A DNA stretch of 64,000 nucleotides from assembly GCA_002343775.1 (NCBI GenBank), contig DDSH01000021.1, positions 1-64,000 on the forward strand, given 5' to 3'. The DNA comes from Anaerolineales bacterium UBA2395. Lineage in GTDB: Bacteria > Chloroflexota > Anaerolineae > Anaerolineales > Villigracilaceae. The notes beneath the pieces were generated by a model. That model had not been told where the DNA came from and did no database searches. It saw nothing but the letters and a program-made list of their open reading frames with translations. Below are positions 51,802 to 59,466 of this stretch, piece after piece. The translations under genes and the position numbers were made by a program. Positions within the stretch are counted from its first letter, which is position 1, and every line of letters starts with the position of its first letter.

Positions 51802-53123
51802 GCAATATCTCCTTCAAACGGAATTGGCAACGGATTGACAAACCCCTTCGCGCGGAATTTCTCCACGTAATCTCGCACCGTCCAATAATCCAGACCAACT
51901 TGTTCGGCGATCTCAAAAACGGTATGCTGACCTTCGAAGCGCATCATGATCTTTTCAATGGCGCGGTTGAGCGCCCAGTTCTCGCGCCAATCCACCCAGA
52001 GACCGTAGCCGCTGAGGAAGACCGGTCCGCGGAAGGTGCGCTTTGGTGTGTAATTGCTGGCATATATGCGGATGATTTCTTCAGCGGTCTGCGCCGCGCC
52101 GACGAGCATATCCTCGTGCATGATGTCGAGATTATCGTCGGTGGTGTGATATTCATCATATGGAAAACGATTGATGGAGATACACGGCACGTTCACGCCA
52201 GGTCCATTGATGACGCGTTCATCGTTGGCAGGTGCAGCGGCGAAGTCGCGCGCTTCGTAATCCGTATCTCGTAACACGTAACTCGTTACTTTATCCAACA
52301 AATGGTTGTGCTGCCGCGTATGATGCCAGGCGATTTTGTTTTGATTGCCTGTCATCTCCATGAAAATGCCGCCTCGCAGATTTGGAATCAGACTCTCGTT
52401 GTGAGCCAGCCATGCGATGGTGCCGATAGTCTCCGGTCCGAACCAGAAGCGGACGCTCATCGAACCGCGCGGCAACGGTTTTTCGGCGAGGCGGCGCGCC
52501 ACTTCGATGGTACTGACCACGCCTGCGCCATCGTCGTTCGCCTGCATGGGGTGACAGGTATGCGCCTGCACCAGAAACTCGCCCACTTCGGGGTTGGGGC
52601 CACCCTCAGGGTGGACGACTGCCGTGGCAACTTTGAATCCCTGCGCCGGGTCGGTGATAAATTCGCACTTGATGACCGCGCGGTATTTTTTATCTCGCGA
52701 GAGTTTATCAAAAGTGTTTTTCGGCAGACAGAATCCCCAGTCACGTTCGTAATATTTAAAAACCCACGGCACCGTGTGCGGAAGTTTTTCGTTGAAATAC
52801 AAATGCGGCTGGAGTTCTTCAAAGCTCAGAACTTTATCCACTGGCAACGAGTATGAAACGATATGCAGCGGATTGTCCTTGAAGTCCACGATGCGCTCGC
52901 CGCCTTCGATCTCCAGATACGCTTCATGCACGACATAGCGTTCCGGCACTTTCCACGTCCAGACTTGCTTGAGCGGCGCATAGGTCTCGATGGTGTAGTT
53001 GGAAGAATCGGGCATGTACGAACCGACGATCTCCAACGTCTTGTCATGGTCGTCCGAGACAAGCGTGCGGTGCAGAGGGAAAAATTCCGCGAGGATGGAT
53101 TTAAGGGAGGTGTAGGGTTTCAT
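51798..53123 (-). CDS. DUF4910 peptidase-like protein with winged-helix tail
   Basis: A 441-residue protein. Residues of about 30-340 are an M28/M42-like aminopeptidase fold with an inserted DUF2172 domain; the metal-site block AHTCHPMQANDDGAG starts near residue 187 and YDEYHTTDDN supplies a later His and Asp. The last 75 residues look like a winged helix (HTVFEIAEQVGLDYWTVRDYVEKF). The family is repeatedly found inside nonulosonate and O-antigen clusters and may deacylate or process a sugar-linked amide rather than peptides; this is an inference. ATG 53123 is preferred to a TTG six bases upstream. Confidence 0.88.
   Translation of the reverse strand: MKPYTSLKSILAEFFPLHRTLVSDDHDKTLEIVGSYMPDSSNYTIETYAPLKQVWTWKVPERYVVHEAYLEIEGGERIVDFKDNPLHIVSYSLPVDKVLSFEELQPHLYFNEKLPHTVPWVFKYYERDWGFCLPKNTFDKLSRDKKYRAVIKCEFITDPAQGFKVATAVVHPEGGPNPEVGEFLVQAHTCHPMQANDDGAGVVSTIEVARRLAEKPLPRGSMSVRFWFGPETIGTIAWLAHNESLIPNLRGGIFMEMTGNQNKIAWHHTRQHNHLLDKVTSYVLRDTDYEARDFAAAPANDERVINGPGVNVPCISINRFPYDEYHTTDDNLDIMHEDMLVGAAQTAEEIIRIYASNYTPKRTFRGPVFLSGYGLWVDWRENWALNRAIEKIMMRFEGQHTVFEIAEQVGLDYWTVRDYVEKFRAKGFVNPLPIPFEGDIA
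52263..52290. repeat. 7-bp array inside CDS
   Basis: CGTATCT, CGTAACA, CGTAACT and CGTTACT lie within the DUF4910 gene and encode part of KVTSYVLRDTDYEA. Its 28-bp length is not a multiple of three, so neighbouring bases must have adjusted. Confidence 0.7.
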
Positions 53124-53149
53124 TTTCAAGCAGAAAAACGTAGAGAATT

Positions 53150-53983
53150 CTATTTCGTTGCAGCCGGATAGAACTTGATCGTCACCAACAGGAATTTCAT
53201 GAATTCCATTTCCTCTTCCGTGAGTCTTTTCGTGTATGTACGATTGGATACATCAAAAAATGTTTTTTCGCTGGCATCGATCTCAGCAGGGTCTTTTACA
53301 ATAACAATCGAACGCGGATACTCCGGATGCTGACTATAAAATTCAGCCAGTTTCCCCTGCATCACCTCATACTTATTCTCCACGCTCACATCTTCATATT
53401 GATAGCCCAATTTGTCGCTCATATCTTTGGCTGGCACGCCAGCATAAATATGATTCTCTTCCATATCTCTGGTAATGACCGAACCCAACATCGCCATGCT
53501 CTTCTTCTTCGCGCGAATAGGCGACACAAGGCAATGCCCCACAAACCAGACATCATCTTCCACATACATAGGCGTATCACCCTCCCACCTGCAACCCTGC
53601 AACACATCACCAAAGCGGATGTGCGTCCACAATTGGCTATGGGCTCCAATGCCGACACCGTTCCCAATGAACAAACCGCCATGCGTATTAAGAATGCAGG
53701 TCTGACCGATCCAACAGCAACTGCCTAACTTTGCTTCTTTACGTCCCGTGATCTTCGTATCTTCCCGGATCATGGTGTAATCGCCGATCTCAATGGACGG
53801 GCAGGCGATCTCGATATTATGCCCAAGGAAAACCCCATCACCAAGCACAACTTTCCTGGCAGGCTTCAACGTTCCAGTCGTAAAATCAAATCCGCCAGAG
53901 ATGGTGACACCGTCTCCAATGCGGACACCTTTGCCAACATACACTTCGTCCGCCACAATTTTATAATTTTTGTTGATCTCCAT
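53150..53983 (-). CDS. Left-handed beta-helix acyltransferase-like protein
   Basis: A 277-residue protein whose first 200 residues are hexapeptide repeats ([LIV]-G-x4), for example VYVGKGVRIGDGVTISGG, VFLGHNIEIACPSIEIGDY and LFIGNGVGIGAHSQLWTHI. This is the trimeric beta-helix of NeuD/LpxA-type acyltransferases. YAGVPAKDM closes it and an alpha/beta tail follows. It may acetylate the amino sugar made by the PseB/NeuB branch. AGGATGA lies before the ATG. It sits between the DUF4910 gene and the GT4 gene. Confidence 0.88.
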   Translation of the reverse strand: MEINKNYKIVADEVYVGKGVRIGDGVTISGGFDFTTGTLKPARKVVLGDGVFLGHNIEIACPSIEIGDYTMIREDTKITGRKEAKLGSCCWIGQTCILNTHGGLFIGNGVGIGAHSQLWTHIRFGDVLQGCRWEGDTPMYVEDDVWFVGHCLVSPIRAKKKSMAMLGSVITRDMEENHIYAGVPAKDMSDKLGYQYEDVSVENKYEVMQGKLAEFYSQHPEYPRSIVIVKDPAEIDASEKTFFDVSNRTYTKRLTEEEMEFMKFLLVTIKFYPAATK

Positions 53984-54013
53984 TTTTTCATCCTATCAGA
54001 AGTGTATTCTTCT

Positions 54014-55105
54014 CTATTTTTTCTTGATGATGGTTTCGTAGACCTTCATCAACGCCTCAGCATTCTTTTTCCAATCCGCACGCATCTCTGCCGACTTTCG
54101 GGCTGATTCGCCAACCCCAGGCAGTTTCTCACGCTGACGGATTGCCGCAAGAATCTTTTCCGCCAGGTGATCCGCATCTCCATCGCGGAAGAGCCATCCA
54201 TTTTCATCCTCGAATACCCATTCCTTGTTGGCGGGAATATCCGACACGAGGCAGGGTAATCCACAGGCTAACGCCTCCATCAATGACACAGATGAACCGT
54301 CCACATGCGAGGGCGAGATATATAAATCTGCCATATGATACCAGCGCGGCAGATCGGTCTGCGAGATCTGCCCGCCAAAGGTGACATATTCTTCCACGCC
54401 GCCACTCTGCAAAATTCTGCGGATGTTCGCACCTTGCGACCCGCCATTTAGAAGGATGAGGCGGATGTCTTCATGCTGTCGCGCAACTTTCACAAAGGCA
54501 CGCGCCAACACATCCACGCCGTAACGCGCTTCCCAGGAACGATTGCAGAAGAGAATAAAACCTTCTTTCTTTCCTCTTTCCTCTTTCTTCGAAAAATGTT
54601 CCAAATCCACGCCCCACGGAAAGACGATCGTTTTCTCCGAGTCCATGCCATAGGCAACCGCCTTGTCTTTGGTGACGTTGGCATCGCTCGTGAAGAAATT
54701 CGAACGTCTCAACGTGTACTTGGTTGCAAACTCCCACATCCAACCCTTGTGGACATCATCCATCAAGTCAAATCCCCAAGACATGGTGAGGAGAGGCTTC
54801 GCGCCAGCGAGGATGGCGATAAAGGCACAGGTTTGGATGGGACCCGCATGGACGAGATCAGGCTTGAGGTCCCGTACGATGCGTTTGAAGTCCGCGACCA
54901 AAGCAGGCAGGCTGCCCCATGTAAATGGTCCGCGTCCACCCTTCCAGATCACCTGATGGACATGTTCAGGGACAGCGCGGCTTTCCACTTGTCTTTGATT
55001 ACCCTCGAGTTGAGCAAAAAAGACCTCATGCCCGCCATCGGATATGGCTTTGAGAAAGCGATAATCATGGGTGGAGTAACCGAGAGAGAAGTATAGGATG
55101 CGCAT
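54014..55105 (-). CDS. Glycosyltransferase family 4
   Basis: A 363-residue GT-B glycosyltransferase. The N-terminal half has ILYFSLGYSTHDYRFLKAI and LVHAGPIQTCAFIA. The C-terminal half has LFCNRSWEARYGVDVLARA and SPSHVDGSSVSLMEALACGLP with the Glu that binds the donor ribose/diphosphate, then VSDIPANKEWV. A CTTTCCT heptad array writes KKEERGKKEG between the halves. The ATG at 55105 shares its first base with the stop of the membrane protein gene upstream. Confidence 0.92.
   Translation of the reverse strand: MRILYFSLGYSTHDYRFLKAISDGGHEVFFAQLEGNQRQVESRAVPEHVHQVIWKGGRGPFTWGSLPALVADFKRIVRDLKPDLVHAGPIQTCAFIAILAGAKPLLTMSWGFDLMDDVHKGWMWEFATKYTLRRSNFFTSDANVTKDKAVAYGMDSEKTIVFPWGVDLEHFSKKEERGKKEGFILFCNRSWEARYGVDVLARAFVKVARQHEDIRLILLNGGSQGANIRRILQSGGVEEYVTFGGQISQTDLPRWYHMADLYISPSHVDGSSVSLMEALACGLPCLVSDIPANKEWVFEDENGWLFRDGDADHLAEKILAAIRQREKLPGVGESARKSAEMRADWKKNAEALMKVYETIIKKK
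54569..54590. repeat. 7-bp array (CTTTCCT) inside CDS
   Basis: CTTTCCT twice and CTTTCTT in exact register encode the charged linker KKEERGKKEG between the two Rossmann domains of the GT4 enzyme. Confidence 0.75.
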
Positions 55106-56853
55106 CAACGGCTAAACCATTCCGCCAGCTGATAGTACAACTGCGGGTTTTGATTCAGGAAGAGATTGCGGTCACCCGTCAGCCCGATCAACAAGCCCAT
55201 GCTCAGGGTGGCAAGCACGGCAAGCCACCACAAGATTGCCACCGTCCCTTTTTGGAAGCGGTTTACAGCAAACACAGGAAGATACGTACCGGAAAACACC
55301 ACAGCCAGCAAGATCAATTCCTGTGCAATATCCACAAGGTAACGAATATTGGACGCAGCAAACACGACCAACACGCCGGTTTGGAGCGCAAAATATCCAG
55401 CCAGAGCCACGAGCAATAATCCAATCGGGTGATGAACGGACATGGACAGGTCGCCATTCAGCCACCGCCACATGCTTCGAACCGCAAATAGCACTGTCAG
55501 ACCTATTATCGGAACCATCAGAAAAACTCCGGCAACCGGGTCTGTATAATAGTATCCTTCCGGCAGACGCAAAAACACGGGCCACATATCTTCGCGGATC
55601 CAATCCAGCCGCACAAACGGGAACTCTGCACCGATACTGGGGGGACGGAAAAAGTAGGTGTACAGGTTTGCCAAGGTATATCGCGGCGAAAACACATCTG
55701 CAGCCAGCGGGGAGAGCGTCGGACCGGTCAATGTGTAGGTGAACCCAAATTCAAGGATGGACCCAAAACGGATAAAGTTATACCAAGCCATTGACACCGC
55801 TGCCAAGGCAAGCGGCAACGCCGCTGCCAACCACGAAGCAATTATGGCAGTCGGTCCTTGACCTTTGCGTTGGACGTATATCTTCCATGCCATCAGGGCG
55901 GCGAGTAACGCAATGCCAGGGATCAGGCTCATGCGTGAGGCAGCCGCCAGCCCGAGAGACAGGGAAGCCAATATCAGGTGAATGTTCCGTACCACACCGG
56001 ATCGAAAAGCAAGGTGGAAAAAATAAAAACCCATCACCATAAAGCATAAGCCACCCGCTGTGGCAACCTCGTAGTATTTCGGGCGGGTCAGCATCCAGAT
56101 CAATGGGATGTTCACAAGCAGAGAGAGCACCCCACCCCAATACAACCAGGCAGGCAAACCCGCATCAATGCTGACACGGCGCAAAAGCAGAACGGAAAAC
56201 AAAGCTGTGCCAACAACCAGTGCAAAAACCAGTCCGGAATCAGTTACAGGCTGTAGGGTGACCGATGAAAAAATAACCCCCAACACGGCAGGCGCCGGAC
56301 CCCAATACAGAAAATATTTTCCATCATACAGGGTTATATCCCAAAGATGCGGAACATTCTTGCGTTGTTCGTAATCGTAGGGATTCTCCAACTGCAAGAG
56401 TTCCAATTCTGGCTCCACCAGCAGGTGAGCCTGACCATGTTGAAAAGCCTGCGTCAGCAGTCCGTAATAATCCTTGCCGGGTGGAAACCGGTCGAACCTG
56501 CCAACAGTGATGACCCAACCGTACAACAAGACCGCCCCAATGAACAAGATGGTCAGAATGAAATCGGATAAAACCCCGCTTCCTTTCACAGACTGTCGGC
56601 TATGTACGTCTTCATTATCTGGTTCCACCAGAAAGCGGACCCCGCCTAGCCAGGGTAAACGATACAAAAACGGCAAGATCCAGTCCGAAGCTCCAAACAA
56701 AGCCGTAACCACCCCAGCAGCGAGGATCAACCAGCGCCCCCTGCCCCAGCCTGCATCGTTATCCAACCCGAGCTGATATGCGAAGAGAGCAACTACAATA
56801 ATACCCAACCCCGCCAATAGGAGCATGACTCGAATAATATGTTTACGTTTCAT
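55105..56853 (-). CDS. Polytopic membrane protein, GT-C-like
   Basis: A 582-residue membrane protein with about thirteen helices. The large loop VGRFDRFPPGKDYYGLLTQA has an Asp/Lys-rich motif, and WDITLYDGKYFLYWGPAPAVL links it to the 42879 paralog. A second long loop (residues of about 385-460, PPSIGAEFPFVRLDWIRE) is external. It probably transfers sugars from a lipid donor, without proof. It lies between the GT4 gene (1-nt overlap) and the NeuB-SAF gene (6-nt gap), so it belongs to the same mRNA. Confidence 0.78.
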   Translation of the reverse strand: MKRKHIIRVMLLLAGLGIIVVALFAYQLGLDNDAGWGRGRWLILAAGVVTALFGASDWILPFLYRLPWLGGVRFLVEPDNEDVHSRQSVKGSGVLSDFILTILFIGAVLLYGWVITVGRFDRFPPGKDYYGLLTQAFQHGQAHLLVEPELELLQLENPYDYEQRKNVPHLWDITLYDGKYFLYWGPAPAVLGVIFSSVTLQPVTDSGLVFALVVGTALFSVLLLRRVSIDAGLPAWLYWGGVLSLLVNIPLIWMLTRPKYYEVATAGGLCFMVMGFYFFHLAFRSGVVRNIHLILASLSLGLAAASRMSLIPGIALLAALMAWKIYVQRKGQGPTAIIASWLAAALPLALAAVSMAWYNFIRFGSILEFGFTYTLTGPTLSPLAADVFSPRYTLANLYTYFFRPPSIGAEFPFVRLDWIREDMWPVFLRLPEGYYYTDPVAGVFLMVPIIGLTVLFAVRSMWRWLNGDLSMSVHHPIGLLLVALAGYFALQTGVLVVFAASNIRYLVDIAQELILLAVVFSGTYLPVFAVNRFQKGTVAILWWLAVLATLSMGLLIGLTGDRNLFLNQNPQLYYQLAEWFSR

Positions 56854-56859
56854 GGCAGG

Positions 56860-57927
56860 TTACACACCCAAATCCGTCCAGCGTAATTCTTTTCCTTTGG
56901 GCATATCGACCAAAGCCTTTGTGCCGATCACATTCTCAATCTCATGCGGCTTGACCGCCCCCGGTGTGGCGGGGCGCAGAACGTCTATCATGTCGCGGGT
57001 AAAGGTTTCGCCTGCTTTGATATCACGTGCGGCGCGCAGACAACGGCGCTGCACTACCTTGGTTTCCTGCTCGTTACCACCGATGAATTTATCCGCCGAA
57101 CCCAACGCCCGCTCAAGTTGGCGTGTCTCTTCGACCATGTGCGCCCAGTCTGCGGGGTTTAACGCAAACTTGTGATCAGGACCTTCACGGTCGTTGCTAT
57201 CGGTGAAGTGACGCTCGATCATACGAGCACCCAATGTCACCGCACCGAGAACCGTCGCGTTCCCGTGGGTATGATCGGAAAGACCAAGCACCACATCGGG
57301 GAACATGGTGGCATAGGTCTTCAAAACATTTAAATGTATATGATCGTAGTTCTCGAGGCTGGCGGTGTAATTGGTGTTGCACTGCATCAGGCATAGATGT
57401 TTATTGACCTTGAGGATCGCATGGACAGCCCTCTGCACATCGGCAATATCGGCTGCGCCGCTGGCAATGATCATCGGTTTTCCCTTGGATGCCATGTGTA
57501 CCAGCGCTTCGATCCAGTCAATTTCACCAGAACCCGCTTTAAAGGCGGGAATGTACGGGTCAACATGCTCAATGGAATCGTAATCGTACGGTGAGGTAAA
57601 GAAGTCGATGCCGGCTTTGTCACACTCTTCCTTGAGGATGGGTGTCCAACTCTGGGAGACGGACGCGGCGGCATAGACTTCCGTGACAGATTTCTTCCAC
57701 GTGGCTTGATGGCTGACCTTGGAATCCATGTGGGTGAAGCCATAGTCTGAGACGATCTTGGGCGCTTGAAAATGCTGAAACTTTGCCGCGTCGGCGCCCG
57801 CTTCTTTGGCAAGACGAATCAGCATTTTTGCCCGATCCAGGTCGCCGTCATGGTTGGCGGCAATGTCTGCGATGAAGTAGGTGGGGTGGTTCAAGCCGAT
57901 GGTGTGGTTGTTGATCTTGAATTCCAT
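56860..57927 (-). CDS. N-acetylneuraminate/pseudaminate synthase (NeuB/PseI-like) with SAF domain
   Basis: A 355-residue synthase that condenses PEP with a hexose to a nonulosonic acid. The barrel has IADIAANHDGDL (19-30), AAKFQHFQAPK (47-57), DFFTSPYD, FKAGSGEIDW, IIASGAAD, MQCNTNYTAS and GLSDHTHGNA, and ERHFTDSNDREGPDHKFAL ends it. Residues of about 295-350 are the SAF (antifreeze-like) domain, AARDIKAGETFTRDMIDVLRP. The ATG at 57927 is chosen because GGAGGA lies right before it. With PseB nearby, pseudaminic acid or a related sugar is the likely product. Confidence 0.93.
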   Translation of the reverse strand: MEFKINNHTIGLNHPTYFIADIAANHDGDLDRAKMLIRLAKEAGADAAKFQHFQAPKIVSDYGFTHMDSKVSHQATWKKSVTEVYAAASVSQSWTPILKEECDKAGIDFFTSPYDYDSIEHVDPYIPAFKAGSGEIDWIEALVHMASKGKPMIIASGAADIADVQRAVHAILKVNKHLCLMQCNTNYTASLENYDHIHLNVLKTYATMFPDVVLGLSDHTHGNATVLGAVTLGARMIERHFTDSNDREGPDHKFALNPADWAHMVEETRQLERALGSADKFIGGNEQETKVVQRRCLRAARDIKAGETFTRDMIDVLRPATPGAVKPHEIENVIGTKALVDMPKGKELRWTDLGV

Positions 57928-57946
57928 TTGTTCCTCCGAAAGTTGG

Positions 57947-57979
57947 AAGTGACAATCCGCACTAGAGCGACTGTCACTT
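57947..57979. repeat. Small inverted repeat AAGTGACA/TGTCACTT
   Basis: The 8-bp arms lie at 57947-57954 and 57972-57979, between the NeuB start and the DUF4260 stop, partly in the last codons of the latter. The core resembles the arms of the 38200 palindrome. Confidence 0.5.
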
Positions 57980-58333
57980 ATTGGGGTTTCCAATCCTGCC
58001 GAGATGGGTATTTTGGAAAGAGTCTTCATGTTTCAAGCCGTAGCCAAAGACACGGTCGAGGCTGGAGTGACCAAACAGCAAAGTCCCGGCGAAGGTTAGC
58101 CAGGGAATTGTCAGAAGGGCGCCCAAAACATACAGCGTGATCCCAACTCCCTGATGGTGGATCAGGTTATAGGTCCAGGCACCGAAGCGAGGATTTGCCA
58201 GATAGCCAAGCGCACTCAGGTCAGGCGTCAAAAAAAGCAGGGCATACAGCCACCACGAATAGCCCAGCTGCGAAAAAAGAAAGAGGGAAAGGCAAAAAAG
58301 CAGGAATTGTTCGAGTTTTAGCAGGTTTTTCAT
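57974..58333 (-). CDS. DUF4260 family membrane protein
   Basis: A 119-residue protein with about four hydrophobic helices. LLKLEQFLLFCLSLFLF begins it, FLTPDLSALGYLANPRFGA and YNLIHHQGVG are the middle blocks, and DRVFGYGLKHEDSFQNTHLG is the conserved ending of the DUF4260 family. The function is unknown. GGAG lies 5 nt before the ATG at 58333. It stands between the sugar genes PseB/RmlD-like and NeuB-SAF but is also found as a lone gene elsewhere, so its link to glycans is uncertain. Confidence 0.9.
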   Translation of the reverse strand: MKNLLKLEQFLLFCLSLFLFSQLGYSWWLYALLFLTPDLSALGYLANPRFGAWTYNLIHHQGVGITLYVLGALLTIPWLTFAGTLLFGHSSLDRVFGYGLKHEDSFQNTHLGRIGNPNK

Positions 58334-58354
58334 GGCGGCTCCGATAAAGTTGCC

Positions 58355-58620
58355 TGTGGATAAGTGACTCAAAACTGTGGATAACTTCTGATAAGTTTCC
58401 CATTTTTCCCGGGAAAAAGCCCAGTTCCTGTGGAAAAATGACGGTTTTTGTGCATCAACCTGTGGACAAGTCGGGAGAGGCGGCTTGTAACCCGACCTAT
58501 GGTTGTTGATAACTGCGTATCTTTTGTGGATAACCCTGTTGGAATTGTGTGTAAAACTCGTCCAAGCCTGTGGAGAAAACGGGCAAAACCTCGCCCAAGT
58601 CTGTGGATAACTTCTGGGTA
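58355..58620. other. Cluster of DnaA-box-like sites
   Basis: Four exact TGTGGATAA sites (58355, 58376, 58525, 58612) and four near matches (TGTGGAAAA 58429, TGTGGACAA 58461, TGTTGATAA 58504, TGTGGAGAA 58569) occur within 266 bp. All are in the same orientation. The right half overlaps codons for the C-terminus of the RmlD-like protein; the left half is the spacer before the DUF4260 gene. No dnaA, dnaN, parA or rep gene is in the window. Confidence 0.75.
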
Positions 58621-59414
58621 GAGAGCCACAGGTTGTTGGCGCGGCGTGCGAGCAAGCCGGAGAAGCTGATGGATTTTGGGGTAATGTCGCTCTCGCGCAG
58701 GCTGAATTTGCGGGCAATTTCGACGCCGAACTGATATTTGCTCATGGCTTGTGTGCCGACCAGATGATACAGTCCGCTCAACCCGCGCTTCAACACCTTG
58801 ACGAGGAGGCGGGTGGTGTCGTTGACAAGCATGGGGCAAAAGACGACATCGGTAAATCCGCTCATGCTCTTGTTGTTGGTCAGGTTGTGATGGAAGAATT
58901 CGGCAAGGCTGCGTTTGCCGCCCAGGCTCCAGCCGTAGAAATTGACTCGTGCGACGATAGATTGTGGATTTTCCGTCAGCACCGCCCACTCGCCGTCCAG
59001 TTTGGTTTTGGCGTACACACTGAGCGGATTGGGCTTGTCGTCTTCGGTGTAGAAGCCGTCCTTTTCGCCGTCGAAGACGGCATCGGTGGAAATGTGGACG
59101 AGGGGGATGCTGCGCGTTTTGCAGGCGCGTGCCAGCTGACGGGGCAGGTCCATGTTCAGGCGTTTGGCAAGGTCCGGGTTGTTCTCACAGGCATCGAGGT
59201 CCGCAAGAGCCGCGCAGTTGACAATCCAATCGGGCTGGGCTGCATCGAGGATCTTCTCCACAGAACCGGCATCGAGCAAATCCTGTTTCAATATCTTGAA
59301 CGGCGCGCTGACCAGTTTGCCGCGATCTACGCCGATAATCTCATGCTCTTGCATCATCTCTTGTGCGAAGTTGATACCGAGCAATCCGCTTACGCCAGTG
59401 AGGAGAAGTTTCAT
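58497..59414 (-). CDS. RmlD-like NAD(P)-dependent sugar reductase
   Basis: A 305-residue extended SDR of the dTDP-4-dehydrorhamnose reductase type. The cofactor loop is LLTGVSGLLGINFA (4-17), WIVNCAALADLDACENNP follows, HISTDAVFDGEKDGFY supplies the catalytic Thr/Asp, and YAKTKLDGE the Tyr-Lys pair. The substrate is probably a nucleotide-linked 4-keto sugar such as the product of PseB next to it. The last 40 residues (LWLSTQKLSTDL onward) are encoded over the DnaA-box-like cluster, which may have extended the C-terminus. Confidence 0.9.
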   Translation of the reverse strand: MKLLLTGVSGLLGINFAQEMMQEHEIIGVDRGKLVSAPFKILKQDLLDAGSVEKILDAAQPDWIVNCAALADLDACENNPDLAKRLNMDLPRQLARACKTRSIPLVHISTDAVFDGEKDGFYTEDDKPNPLSVYAKTKLDGEWAVLTENPQSIVARVNFYGWSLGGKRSLAEFFHHNLTNNKSMSGFTDVVFCPMLVNDTTRLLVKVLKRGLSGLYHLVGTQAMSKYQFGVEIARKFSLRESDITPKSISFSGLLARRANNLWLSTQKLSTDLGEVLPVFSTGLDEFYTQFQQGYPQKIRSYQQP

Positions 59415-59466
59415 GGGAAGTTCCAAGTGCGAGGGTTCAGGTTTTCACCGGATCCCTGGCACGTTC

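Noticed and set aside
58355..58620. A working chromosomal origin (oriC)
   Set aside because: No dnaA, dnaN, gidA or rpmH neighbourhood, partly inside a coding region, and not AT-rich; kept only as a DnaA-box-like cluster.
58334..58717. 128-residue N-terminal extension of the DUF4260 protein
   Set aside because: The DUF4260 family starts at MKNLLKLEQF, and GGAG lies just before that ATG; the extension overlaps the RmlD-like gene.
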